DNA from: Fimbriimonadaceae bacterium | GTDB lineage: Bacteria; Armatimonadota; Fimbriimonadia; Fimbriimonadales; Fimbriimonadaceae | Direction of reading: 5' to 3' | NCBI GenBank assembly: GCA_023957775.1 | Contig: JAMLGR010000010.1 | Coordinates: 62,001 to 126,000, forward strand | DNA length: 64,000 nucleotides | Part shown: positions 49,123 to 56,636 of the stretch, one piece after another | How the letters are laid out: each line of letters begins with the position of its first letter | Position numbering within the stretch: the first letter of the stretch is position 1 | Notes under the pieces: model-generated | Databases searched by the model: none | What the model was told of the DNA's origin: nothing | The model's input: only the letters and a program-made list of their open reading frames with translations | Program-made: the position numbers and the translations under genes

Positions 49123-49330
49123 GTAATATTAGTAACATGGCCTGCGATTAGCTGCCCAGATCCGTTGACTACCTCCTAGCTCTCTGCTACGATGCGCGTG
49201 TTCATTAACAAGTCTTTGAGACGAGCTTTTTGGGAGCAAGGATTGTTTCCAGGAAGCTCATCTCAATTTTAGGGATAGCTCGCATTCAGCGACACTGAAC
49301 TCTCTTGAATTCCTAGGAGGGGATCAAGCA

Positions 49331-50089
49331 ATGCTAAACTCAGATTTCAAACCCGTTCCGCTAGGTCGAGCCATCGAGCTCCTGGGAGCTAATAGGGTCG
49401 TGACCGCAGAGCAAGCCAGCAAGGCCTGGGGACGCAAGGTAGTTGAAGCCGACTCTGGCAATTTAAGGCTCAGCGAAGACGTCATTCGAGACGCCGCAGA
49501 ATCGAACAGGGCCGGAGACAGCGATTATCTATTGATCTACTGCTTGGGCCTTTCTTTGCGCGAGCAACGAGAGTCCCTGGGGTCCGACAGAGAACGTCAA
49601 CCGTGCTTTTTCGATCAAGGCGATTGGTGGATGGATCCGGAAGACGATGAGTGGGCAACCATTAAGCCGCAGCCAGGCTATCGACTTCTTGACTACAAGC
49701 TCAAATACCTCAACTTGAGCTGGCAAGCGCAGGAAAATGAGATCGCAAGGCTTGGGCAAGGATTCTCTCGGGCTCACGAAACCGATGTTGCTGGAGGATG
49801 TCTAAGCTACTATAAGGTTATGAGCGAGAATGTGTTGGAGAGGAGGCATCAAGATTCGGACTCGTTTCAACTTGAGCACTGCCTGAACATTGCGAGCGAG
49901 CTGAGAGAGGATTGGTATGTCCCACGTCTGTTGGAGGAGGGGCTTCATTGGGGATGTTCGCAATCCAGTTCGCAGGACCTCATTGTTCGTGTCGGGGTTG
50001 GACAGTTCCGGGAACCTGGCCTCGTAGTCGGTGGGGCTCACGAGAACACTTCCGGCCCCTACTGCGGAGTTGTCATTGAACGTACCTAA
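49331..50089 (+). CDS. Hypothetical protein (cargo)
   Basis: A 252-residue soluble protein with a preceding ribosome binding site (AGGAGGGG about 9 bp upstream of the ATG). MLNSDFKPVPLGRAIELLGANRVVTAEQASKAWGRKV could be a DNA- or peptide-binding helical start. The middle part (QPCFFDQGDWWMDPEDDEWATIKPQPGYRLLDYKLKYLNLSW) and the C-terminal QDLIVRVGVGQFREPGLVVGGAHENTSGPYCGVVIERT do not match a family I know. It lies between two recombinase-module copies and ends before a rho-independent terminator. Confidence 0.65.
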   Translation: MLNSDFKPVPLGRAIELLGANRVVTAEQASKAWGRKVVEADSGNLRLSEDVIRDAAESNRAGDSDYLLIYCLGLSLREQRESLGSDRERQPCFFDQGDWWMDPEDDEWATIKPQPGYRLLDYKLKYLNLSWQAQENEIARLGQGFSRAHETDVAGGCLSYYKVMSENVLERRHQDSDSFQLEHCLNIASELREDWYVPRLLEEGLHWGCSQSSSQDLIVRVGVGQFREPGLVVGGAHENTSGPYCGVVIERT

Positions 50090-50124
50090 CAGCCTTGTAC
50101 CTTCTCATCTGGTACAACAGCGTC

Positions 50125-50154
50125 AAGACCGGCGTTTCAGCGTCGGTCTTTTTT
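50125..50154 (+). terminator. Rho-independent terminator
   Basis: AAGACCG/CGGTCTT stem followed by six T residues, 36 bp after the stop of the 49331-50089 gene. Confidence 0.85.
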
Positions 50155-50183
50155 AGTCCTATTCTGGTCCGTGTACACCTAAC

Positions 50184-50235
50184 GAGAACGCTCTCCCTGT
50201 TAGAGGTTCTAACAACAGGTTTGGTGAGCGTTCTC
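50184..50235. repeat. Long hairpin just left of recombinase repeat copy 2
   Basis: GAGAACGCTC pairs with GAGCGTTCTC over 10 perfect base pairs, with an inner CTGTTAGA.../TAACA.CAG pairing. It ends five bases before the repeat edge at 50241. Confidence 0.7.
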
Positions 50236-50240
50236 TTTCA

Positions 50241-50626
50241 GTGGGCCTTTCGGGACCAGATTCGAACTCTGATAGCAGGTTTGACTGATGAAGAGCTCAG
50301 TTTTCCCGATCAAACTCCATTGCACCGAACGCTGACCTGCCCGAAGTTGGGAGGGCAGCATGACGGAGCAAAGCCAAGCCATGACGGAATACTTCCAATT
50401 CCTCTCAGCGAAGGGCAAGCACGCTCGACAAGCAAAGAAGGAACGAGGCGAGGCCACGTGTAAGCCTCCCTTTGGATTCCAGAACGTCAGAGGCGATGGA
50501 AAGCTAAGGCTCTCGCCTGATCCAGTTACCTTCCCTCAAGCGATGATGGCGCTCCACATGAGACGAGATGGCTCTACCCTCAAGGAGATTTGCAAGTTCA
50601 TGGCCAAGCGAGGCATGCTGTCCAGA
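50241..50626 (+). repeat. Recombinase 3'-end repeat, copy 2
   Basis: Near-identical to 46924-47313. It begins exactly at GTGGGCCTTTCGGGACC and ends where the Recombinase-domain gene is cut (CTGTCCAGA). Confidence 0.85.
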
Positions 50627-50653
50627 GGGAGCGGCATCGTAGCGATCGTCTGA
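50360..50653 (+). pseudogene. Truncated stand-alone Recombinase-domain gene
   Basis: MTEQSQAMTEYFQFLSAKGKHARQAKKERGEATCKPPFGFQNVRGDGKLRLSPDPVTFPQAMMALHMRRDGSTLKEICKFMAKRGMLSRG, then a new non-homologous tail and stop. It lacks the last ~30 residues of the intact protein at 47044. The remaining gap to 50810 holds nothing recognisable. Confidence 0.75.
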
Positions 50654-50810
50654 CATGTGAAGGCCAGGCACGTGTCCGATAAACCGTACTGGGGCAGGTT
50701 TTCGCCACAGTCGGCCATCAGCTGAACATCCCCAACCCATTCATCACTTAGACCGAGATCGGTGAACCGGGAACGTCGATAGGAGCTATCTTCGGACTCG
50801 AATTCAGGAG

Positions 50811-53800
50811 TTAGGGACTAGCCACAACATTGAGCGGAATCTGGTGTACCTCATACAGGAACGTCTCCGTACCTCCCATGAGCTCAAGTTGCGCGGACGA
50901 TGCTGACGACTTCGAGACACCGGGTTGAACCAACCACATCGTGAAATCGGGCCGCAAGAGGCGTGCCGCATTCCTCAGTTCAATGAGCTTGTTTTTGTCG
51001 CCTTTCATGAGGCGAGAGACACCCGATTGAGCTACAGATTTGTCCTCACGAGCGAGAAGGCGAACGATCATTTTTTCCATTTCATCCCTCCATTTGATCG
51101 CTTTCTGTGCCTGACCGCAAACTTCGTACAAGTCTTCAACACGGCTGCCGGGTTGAGCGCCGTGGGAATATTTGCAATGGACCAGGGCCACCTTCAACAG
51201 GTCGTCTTGCCGTTTGAGGCAAATGATGTCTGCAACTTCGTTCGGGCCGTCATCGTCAAACACGATCTCCCATGACGCGTCAGCAAGGAACTCCTGAACA
51301 GCGCGGTACTGGATCGAATCTGATTCCCGTGTTGCCCCTTGGGACTCCTTCCTTAGGTCCGTTCCAGTCCAATTCCACTCGATGATCTTCGTGCGATCAT
51401 ACGAAGAGCGACTTCCTTTCTTTGGCTGGACCAGCAAACCGCCCTCAAGAACCGCTTCGGCTTCGAAGTAGATGATCGGAGGGTAATTCTCGAACTCATC
51501 GATCAGCCTTGAAGTAGCCGTGCCGATCCTGATCGAGGCGACGTCCCCTTCCAATTGCTCGTACCTCACCTCCCTGTTCTCGAACTTGATTTTGAACACT
51601 GCACGTTTATTGTTTACTTGCACTGCAAACTTCAAAGAGTCAGTTATTGCGGTTGGCACAACTTCGATGGAGGCATCAAAGACGGCGCACTCGGAGTTGC
51701 CGATTCGAATGAAAGCCCTTCTTTCGAGTTCGATGAAGAACTGATCATGCCAATCGACCGACAGGGCCATTAGGCCCGGACGCTCAGAGAGCTCCTGTGG
51801 CACCACGAACCAATCGTTGATCTTCGCGATTGTGATCGTCTCATCCAAGAGCTTCTTGCCAACGTGCTTGCACCATGCAACCCAGTGAGAGATGTCGTCA
51901 GCAACAAGATATGACCAAAGTCGGCCACGAATAGAGCAGCCCATGGTCGCCCGTTCTCCATCCTCGTAGCCATGGGCAAAAAGATTTGTCTTCGTGCGAG
52001 TGCCAGCCTGTGCTACCGTGATTCCCTCAAGAACGTCGGAGCCAGCCAACATCGTAAATCGCACGTTTCGTCCTGTAACGTGCTTGAGCCCAAGATTGAA
52101 GAGCACAAGTCGGTTGATTCCGTACACTGCCCGATAGATGTCTTCGCCCTGTATCCGCTCAACGTCATCACCGCAGACTAGGGAGGCCAAGTCCTTTTGA
52201 AAGCCTCGGTTGTCGGTGCTGTTGATAAAGAGGAGCTGTCGCTCCTTGTCCCAATGTAGCAGGAAGAGCGCATAGTAGACGTCCAGGGCATCCTTTGCGA
52301 GCCCCCATTCGACATCGGATGCCTCCATGACCACATAGAACGCCGTCTGGTGCTCATCACTGATAGAGGGGCCCGCGAACACCTGGGCTTTTTCTAACCA
52401 CTTTTCGAGTGCCTTTGGGGTCCATTCGTCGCACTTCGTCCGGTAAACAACTGTGCTCATCTTCGGCTGGATGTTCTCGGGAGGAAAGTCGACACCATAT
52501 GGTTTGAATGTGGCGGAAAACTCAGTCCGCTTCACCTTCGAACCGATGGTCTGGTCTGCCATCTCCTGGATCAGGCGGTTCCAGTCGGCATCTTGGGCGT
52601 AGAGGTCTCTCAGTTCATCGCCGATGCCAGACAGGGCGGCATTGGCGATCATCGTTGCCGGCCCCAGCGTGGTGTCCAAGCTAGTCCTAGTAAAGCGCCC
52701 GGTGAATTGCAACGTGATTGCGAGGCTCTTGTGAAGATCGTGGAGCGCAGCAACCTTCAACTGAGCGTAGTCGAACCCCTCACCAAGCATATTGTCGCAA
52801 AGGATCACGCGAGACTTGCCCGTCTTCATTGAATCTAGGGCGAGCTTGCGGTCAGCCTGGGACATTTGAGAGTGAATGATTACTGGATTTAGGTCTGCTG
52901 CTTGACTCGTGTAGGTCGGCAGGATCTGCTTCAGTCGTTCAATCGGGTGGGCACGAGCCATAAGGACGTGGTCGTACCCATCCTTTAGGTCCTCCCGAAG
53001 TTGCTTCACGGCTGCATCCGCGATTGCTTGGTCCGAGAGTTCGGGACGGAATTGGAAGATCGGCTTGTATTGAATTGGCTTGAAGTAGCCCTGCTCTTGC
53101 GCCTTCCGAAGAGGAAATGAATAGATCACCTTGCCGTCAACTCGCTTTCCGTCGTTGCGGTAGGGAGTAGCAGTGAACTGAAGGACGTGCTTATGCAGAA
53201 ACTGTGCCTTTAGATGCGACCAGGTGCGTGCCGGAACATGATGAGCTTCATCAATGAACAAGTGGCTGCAAGATTCTGCGATCCGCGCGATGGCGTCTTC
53301 GCTACTTGCCACGACTGAGTTAATAACAGCCACGATCACGTTAGCAGGTCCAAACAACTCATCTACGGCAGCGGTCGTCTGAAGGCTTGATCTCATAAGG
53401 GCAACGACCGGGCACTGGGCACTCTGATTCAGGTTTGTTAGCTTTTTGAGGAGCCCCAGGCTCGCAAACTTTCCAAATAGCTGATCTCGCAAGACTACGC
53501 TCGGGACGATTACCATCACGCGATCGCAGCGCTCACTCACAAGTGTAGCAAGCATGGTTTCGGTCTTGCCTGTCCCAGTAGGCATAACAATCGTGGCTGG
53601 CTCGTCCGATACCGTCCAATGAGCATGAATAGCGTGAAGAGCTCCGATTTGAGGTGGCCGCAAGCCGGGTCGACCAAGAGTCTGGTCCTCACGGCAGAAT
53701 CTGAATGCTTCCTTCCACGAATCCAGCGCATCCTGGCGACACGAAGGTTGTGGTTTGAGAATCCTTACGTTTTCCCACTTGAGTTTTGTGCCCGACCGGC

Positions 53801-54050
53801 GAAGGAATGGTTCAGTGGAGGTCGAGCGTGCGCCGCTCTCATATACTCGAACCATCCGGCCGACGGGCAGATTAAGCTCTGTCCACGACTCTGTGCCGCT
53901 AGACACTGTCTGCGTTTCGGCAGCCCCCTCATAGCCCTCGAAACTAAGCTGGAACAGCTTGCTCTTCCCGACGTGTGCCTCAAGGTGAGTGGCCGCTGGG
54001 ATCTTGACGCTGGGTACCTTTTCTGTGAATAGCCCTTCCTGACGAGACAT
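50811..54050 (-). CDS. SF2 helicase-nuclease fusion, defence-type cargo
   Basis: A 1079-residue protein. The helicase core has RPPQIGALHAIHAHW (Q-like), VMPTGTGKTETMLATL (Walker A), LFIDEAHHVPA (DEAH), QFTATPYRND (motif III), and QFTGRFTRT (motif VI). The C-terminal ~180 residues contain SWEIVFDDDGPNEVADIICLKRQDDLLKVALVHCKYSHG, where D...(E)VADI and H-C-K fit a PD-(D/E)xK nuclease. Its architecture resembles helicase-nuclease components of phage-defence systems. It is cargo between recombinase-module copies 2 and 3. Confidence 0.8.
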   Translation of the reverse strand: MSRQEGLFTEKVPSVKIPAATHLEAHVGKSKLFQLSFEGYEGAAETQTVSSGTESWTELNLPVGRMVRVYESGARSTSTEPFLRRSGTKLKWENVRILKPQPSCRQDALDSWKEAFRFCREDQTLGRPGLRPPQIGALHAIHAHWTVSDEPATIVMPTGTGKTETMLATLVSERCDRVMVIVPSVVLRDQLFGKFASLGLLKKLTNLNQSAQCPVVALMRSSLQTTAAVDELFGPANVIVAVINSVVASSEDAIARIAESCSHLFIDEAHHVPARTWSHLKAQFLHKHVLQFTATPYRNDGKRVDGKVIYSFPLRKAQEQGYFKPIQYKPIFQFRPELSDQAIADAAVKQLREDLKDGYDHVLMARAHPIERLKQILPTYTSQAADLNPVIIHSQMSQADRKLALDSMKTGKSRVILCDNMLGEGFDYAQLKVAALHDLHKSLAITLQFTGRFTRTSLDTTLGPATMIANAALSGIGDELRDLYAQDADWNRLIQEMADQTIGSKVKRTEFSATFKPYGVDFPPENIQPKMSTVVYRTKCDEWTPKALEKWLEKAQVFAGPSISDEHQTAFYVVMEASDVEWGLAKDALDVYYALFLLHWDKERQLLFINSTDNRGFQKDLASLVCGDDVERIQGEDIYRAVYGINRLVLFNLGLKHVTGRNVRFTMLAGSDVLEGITVAQAGTRTKTNLFAHGYEDGERATMGCSIRGRLWSYLVADDISHWVAWCKHVGKKLLDETITIAKINDWFVVPQELSERPGLMALSVDWHDQFFIELERRAFIRIGNSECAVFDASIEVVPTAITDSLKFAVQVNNKRAVFKIKFENREVRYEQLEGDVASIRIGTATSRLIDEFENYPPIIYFEAEAVLEGGLLVQPKKGSRSSYDRTKIIEWNWTGTDLRKESQGATRESDSIQYRAVQEFLADASWEIVFDDDGPNEVADIICLKRQDDLLKVALVHCKYSHGAQPGSRVEDLYEVCGQAQKAIKWRDEMEKMIVRLLAREDKSVAQSGVSRLMKGDKNKLIELRNAARLLRPDFTMWLVQPGVSKSSASSAQLELMGGTETFLYEVHQIPLNVVASP

Positions 54051-54255
54051 CTCTTTCGGGTTACTTTAAGGTGTGATAGAAGTAGACCGTCATGGCGTCG
54101 GAGCGGACACATGACCGTATGAGGGAGGCAATCCCGCGAGTGACTCGAATCGTCTTGTTTGACATAGTTTTGTCTACCGACAGTATAGTCCTCTCGATGC
54201 CGTTAGTCGACCCCTGGTCGCAGGTCAAAGCCAAGATTCACTTGAACCGAGCTTG

Positions 54256-54549
54256 CTAATCGTACGATTCGTAGTGAATCGGGACGATTAGGCGTCTCGA
54301 GCGAGGGGAATGACGTCGGTACGCGTGGATTGTCGGGCTGCGGAACGGTATGCGGCTGAGGTCGTCGATCCGCTTGTCGTACGATCTTCTCGGTCGTCTG
54401 ATGACGCCTCCGGAGGTCAGGCAGGTGAGATGGACGACGCACCACGCCACATCTTTCGCCTCTTCGGTACTGACCCTTACGCCAGTTCGGTCTTCAAAGA
54501 TCTCAGCGAACTCCTTGATTTCGGCCTCGTTGGGAAAAGGAAGTCGCAT
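54256..54549 (-). CDS. MYLP-PN small protein, paralogue 4 (extended)
   Basis: A 97-residue protein: MRLPFPNEAEIKEFAEIFEDRTGVRVSTEEAKDVAWCVVHLTCLT is the family part, followed by ~50 basic residues not found in the others. The most divergent paralogue. It lies between the helicase gene and repeat copy 3. Confidence 0.6.
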   Translation of the reverse strand: MRLPFPNEAEIKEFAEIFEDRTGVRVSTEEAKDVAWCVVHLTCLTSGGVIRRPRRSYDKRIDDLSRIPFRSPTIHAYRRHSPRSRRLIVPIHYESYD

Positions 54550-54655
54550 TTGCTTACAGGTGTAGCACGTCTGAACCCGAATGGGAATCGAACTCCACTT
54601 AACAGGGGTAGAACCAAAATGTTGCGCGGAAGAAACTAAAAGTTAGAACTTCTTT

Positions 54656-54718
54656 ACAGGTAGGGCAATTCCGAACCCAACGCGAGTTCGGACCCCATTT
54701 GGACCTGTCACTTCGCTT
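54656..54718. repeat. Long imperfect hairpin just left of recombinase repeat copy 3
   Basis: ACAGGT...ACCTGT outer stem, GGG/CCC and CCGAAC/GTTCGG inner stems. It ends 19 bp left of the repeat edge at 54737. Confidence 0.6.
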
Positions 54719-54736
54719 TTAGCAGGTATGTATTGA

Positions 54737-55058
54737 GTGGGCCTTTCGGGACCAGATTCGAACTCTGATAGCAGGTTTGTCTGATAAAGAGCTCAGTTTT
54801 CCCGATCAAACTCCATTTGCAGCAAACGCTGAACTGCCCGAAGTTGGGAGGACAGCATGACCAAGCAGAGCCAAGCCATGACGGAATACTTCCAATTCCT
54901 CTCAGCGAAGGGCAAGCACGCTCGACAGGCAAAGAAGGAGCGGGGCGAGGCGACGATCAGATTCAGGAACGTCAGAGTCGATGGAAAGCTAAGACTCTCT
55001 CCCGATCCAGTTACCTTCCCTCAAGCCTTGATGGCGCTCCAGATGAGACGGGACGGTT
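54737..55058 (+). repeat. Recombinase 3'-end repeat, copy 3 (left part)
   Basis: Starts at GTGGGCCTTTCGGGACC. It continues after the IS3 insertion at 56284-56375, where AAGTTCATGGCCAAGAGAGG resumes the homology. Confidence 0.85.
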
Positions 55059-55129
55059 GTGGTCTTCCCCCCAAAAAGTAGGCCATTCTAAACTAGAGAC
55101 TCCGGTGCCCTGAAAGGGCAAGGAGTGTC

Positions 55130-55432
55130 ATGAAGAAATCGAAGTTCAGCGAGGAGCAGGTGGTGAGGATCCTGCAGGAGGCCGCATCGGGCAAGCCGGT
55201 GCGCGAGGTGTGCACGGCGCACGGGGTGAGTGAGGCCACGTTCTACGTGTGGCGCCGCAAGTACGGAGGCATGGAGACTCAAGACGTCAAACGCCTGCGC
55301 GATCTCGAAGCTGAGAACGCTGCGCTCAAACGGATCGTGGCGGACCAGGCGCTCGTGATCGACGCGACCGGGAAACTGCTTCGAAAAAATGGCGTAGCGC
55401 TTCCGACCGCCGCACGGGAGCGCGGATACTGA
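55130..55432 (+). CDS. IS407-type transposase orfA
   Basis: A 100-residue helix-turn-helix protein: KFSEEQVVRILQEAASGKPVREVCTAHGVSEATFYVWRRKYGGMETQDVKRLRDLEAENAALKRIVADQALV, typical of IS3/IS407 orfA. Ends at the orfB start with a one-base overlap. Confidence 0.9.
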   Translation: MKKSKFSEEQVVRILQEAASGKPVREVCTAHGVSEATFYVWRRKYGGMETQDVKRLRDLEAENAALKRIVADQALVIDATGKLLRKNGVALPTAARERGY

Positions 55433-56247
55433 TGGACCACGGCCTTTCGCAGCGGCAGGCCAGCTCGCTCATGGGGATCTCCAGACGGGCGCTCACCATG
55501 CAGCCGGCACCGGACAAGGACGTCGCACTTCGCGAGCGTCTGAGGGCCGTGTGGAGGCCCAACATGGGCTACCGCATGGCTCACTCGCTCATCCGCCTGG
55601 AGAACGAGCCCCTCAACGTCAAGCGCGTGCACCGCGTGTGGAAGGAGGAAAAGCTCGGACGGATGAAGCGCTACCGCAAAAAGCGCACCGGAGGCTCGGT
55701 GCCTCTGGCCGCGGAAGGCCCCAACCACGTTTGGTGCGTCGACTTCTGCTTCGACTGGGCCGAGAACCGCTCAAAGCTCAAGGTGCTCGCCATCCAGGAC
55801 GAGTTCACCAAGGAGATCCTGGCGCTCGAGGTCGCGACGAGCATTCGGTCGCTGCACCTGCAAGAGGTCCTGTCCCGGATCATGCGCGAGCGCGGGGCTC
55901 CGCAGTTCCTGCGCTCAGACAACGGACCCGAGTTCATCTCGCGTTCGCTCGCCGTGATGCTGGCCAAGGCCGGTACAGAGAGCCGCTTCATCAAGCCTGG
56001 ATCTCCATGGCAGAACGGCTTTGCGGAGAGCTTGGTTTCCAGGCTCCGAGATGAGATCCTCGGCGTCGAGGTGTTTCACAATCTGGCCGACGCGCAACTC
56101 AAGCTCGCGATCTACCGCCGCTACTACAACGAAGTGCGGCCCCATTCGTCGCTCGGCCGAGTCCCACCCGTCGTGGCTGCACGAAGACGGGAGCAACTCG
56201 CCCACTGTCCGCCTTCCAATGCGTCAATATCTGAGGGAAGTCTCTAG
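55432..56247 (+). CDS. IS407-type transposase orfB
   Basis: A 271-residue DDE integrase core: D in NHVWCVDFCFDWAENRSKLK, D in FLRSDNGPEFIS, and E in WQNGFAESLVSRLRDE. MGYRMAHSLIRLE and the C-terminal YNEVRPHSSLGRVPP complete the IS3 pattern. Intact, so the element may still be mobile. Confidence 0.9.
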   Translation: MDHGLSQRQASSLMGISRRALTMQPAPDKDVALRERLRAVWRPNMGYRMAHSLIRLENEPLNVKRVHRVWKEEKLGRMKRYRKKRTGGSVPLAAEGPNHVWCVDFCFDWAENRSKLKVLAIQDEFTKEILALEVATSIRSLHLQEVLSRIMRERGAPQFLRSDNGPEFISRSLAVMLAKAGTESRFIKPGSPWQNGFAESLVSRLRDEILGVEVFHNLADAQLKLAIYRRYYNEVRPHSSLGRVPPVVAARRREQLAHCPPSNASISEGSL

Positions 56248-56400
56248 TTATGAGTGGCCTACCCAAAGGGGGCATGTCAGTTGCCCTCAAGGAGATCGGT
56301 AAGTTCATGGCCAAGAGAGGCATGGTGTCAAGAAACGGCAAAGTGATCCGAGAGAACGGAATGCAATAAGATCTTGAACACGTTCAGGCTCTTCGTTGAT

Positions 56401-56636
56401 AGATCCCGTACGGCTCCGGGCACGCTAGAATGAGGCAACGGGGACACGAAATTGCTTTGCTCACTCTTACCAATCGAAACACTCCCAAATCAAATGCACC
56501 AACGTTCCCAATAGTAGCCTGCCGTGTTCTTGAGAAACGTTCAACATACAGGAACAAGGGAGCACGAGTGCTGGTGGATAAAGTAAAGATGGCCTCCTCT
56601 AGCAAGGATACTAATCGAGATACTCAAAAGAACGGA
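56401..56636. other. Short gene-free gap
   Basis: Lower-GC DNA between the broken Recombinase-domain gene and the PHP-ABC ATPase stop. I see no gene or structure in it. Confidence 0.5.

Larger units (their letters stand above)
55060..56279 (+). mobile_element. IS3-family element (IS407-type), 4-bp target duplication
   Basis: 1220 bp with imperfect inverted repeats (TGGTCTTCCCCCC... at the left, ending ...GGGGGCATGTCA at the right; both read GTAGGCCA.TC..AACTAG further in). GTTG flanks both ends (55056-55059 and 56280-56283), a 4-bp target duplication. It carries orfA and orfB and interrupts a copy of the stand-alone Recombinase-domain gene. Confidence 0.85.
54857..56400 (+). pseudogene. Stand-alone Recombinase-domain gene broken by IS407-type element
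   Basis: MTKQSQAMTEYFQFLSAKGKHARQAKKERGEATIRFRN...LMALQMRRD runs into the IS at 55060. After the IS, LKEIGKFMAKRGMVSRNGKVIREN continues the gene, followed by a further frameshift and stop. A short in-frame deletion removes the PPFG segment. Confidence 0.8.

Noticed and set aside
50184-50235. Hairpin as an integron attC site (an RYYYAAC box, ACCTAAC, lies just upstream at 50177)
   Set aside because: The matching GTTRRRY box is missing at the other end and the linked recombinase is a serine, not a tyrosine integron, enzyme.
54570-54610. A tRNA gene on the minus strand (GGAGTTCGATTCCC)
   Set aside because: Only a T-arm-like piece is present; no acceptor, D or anticodon arm can be folded.
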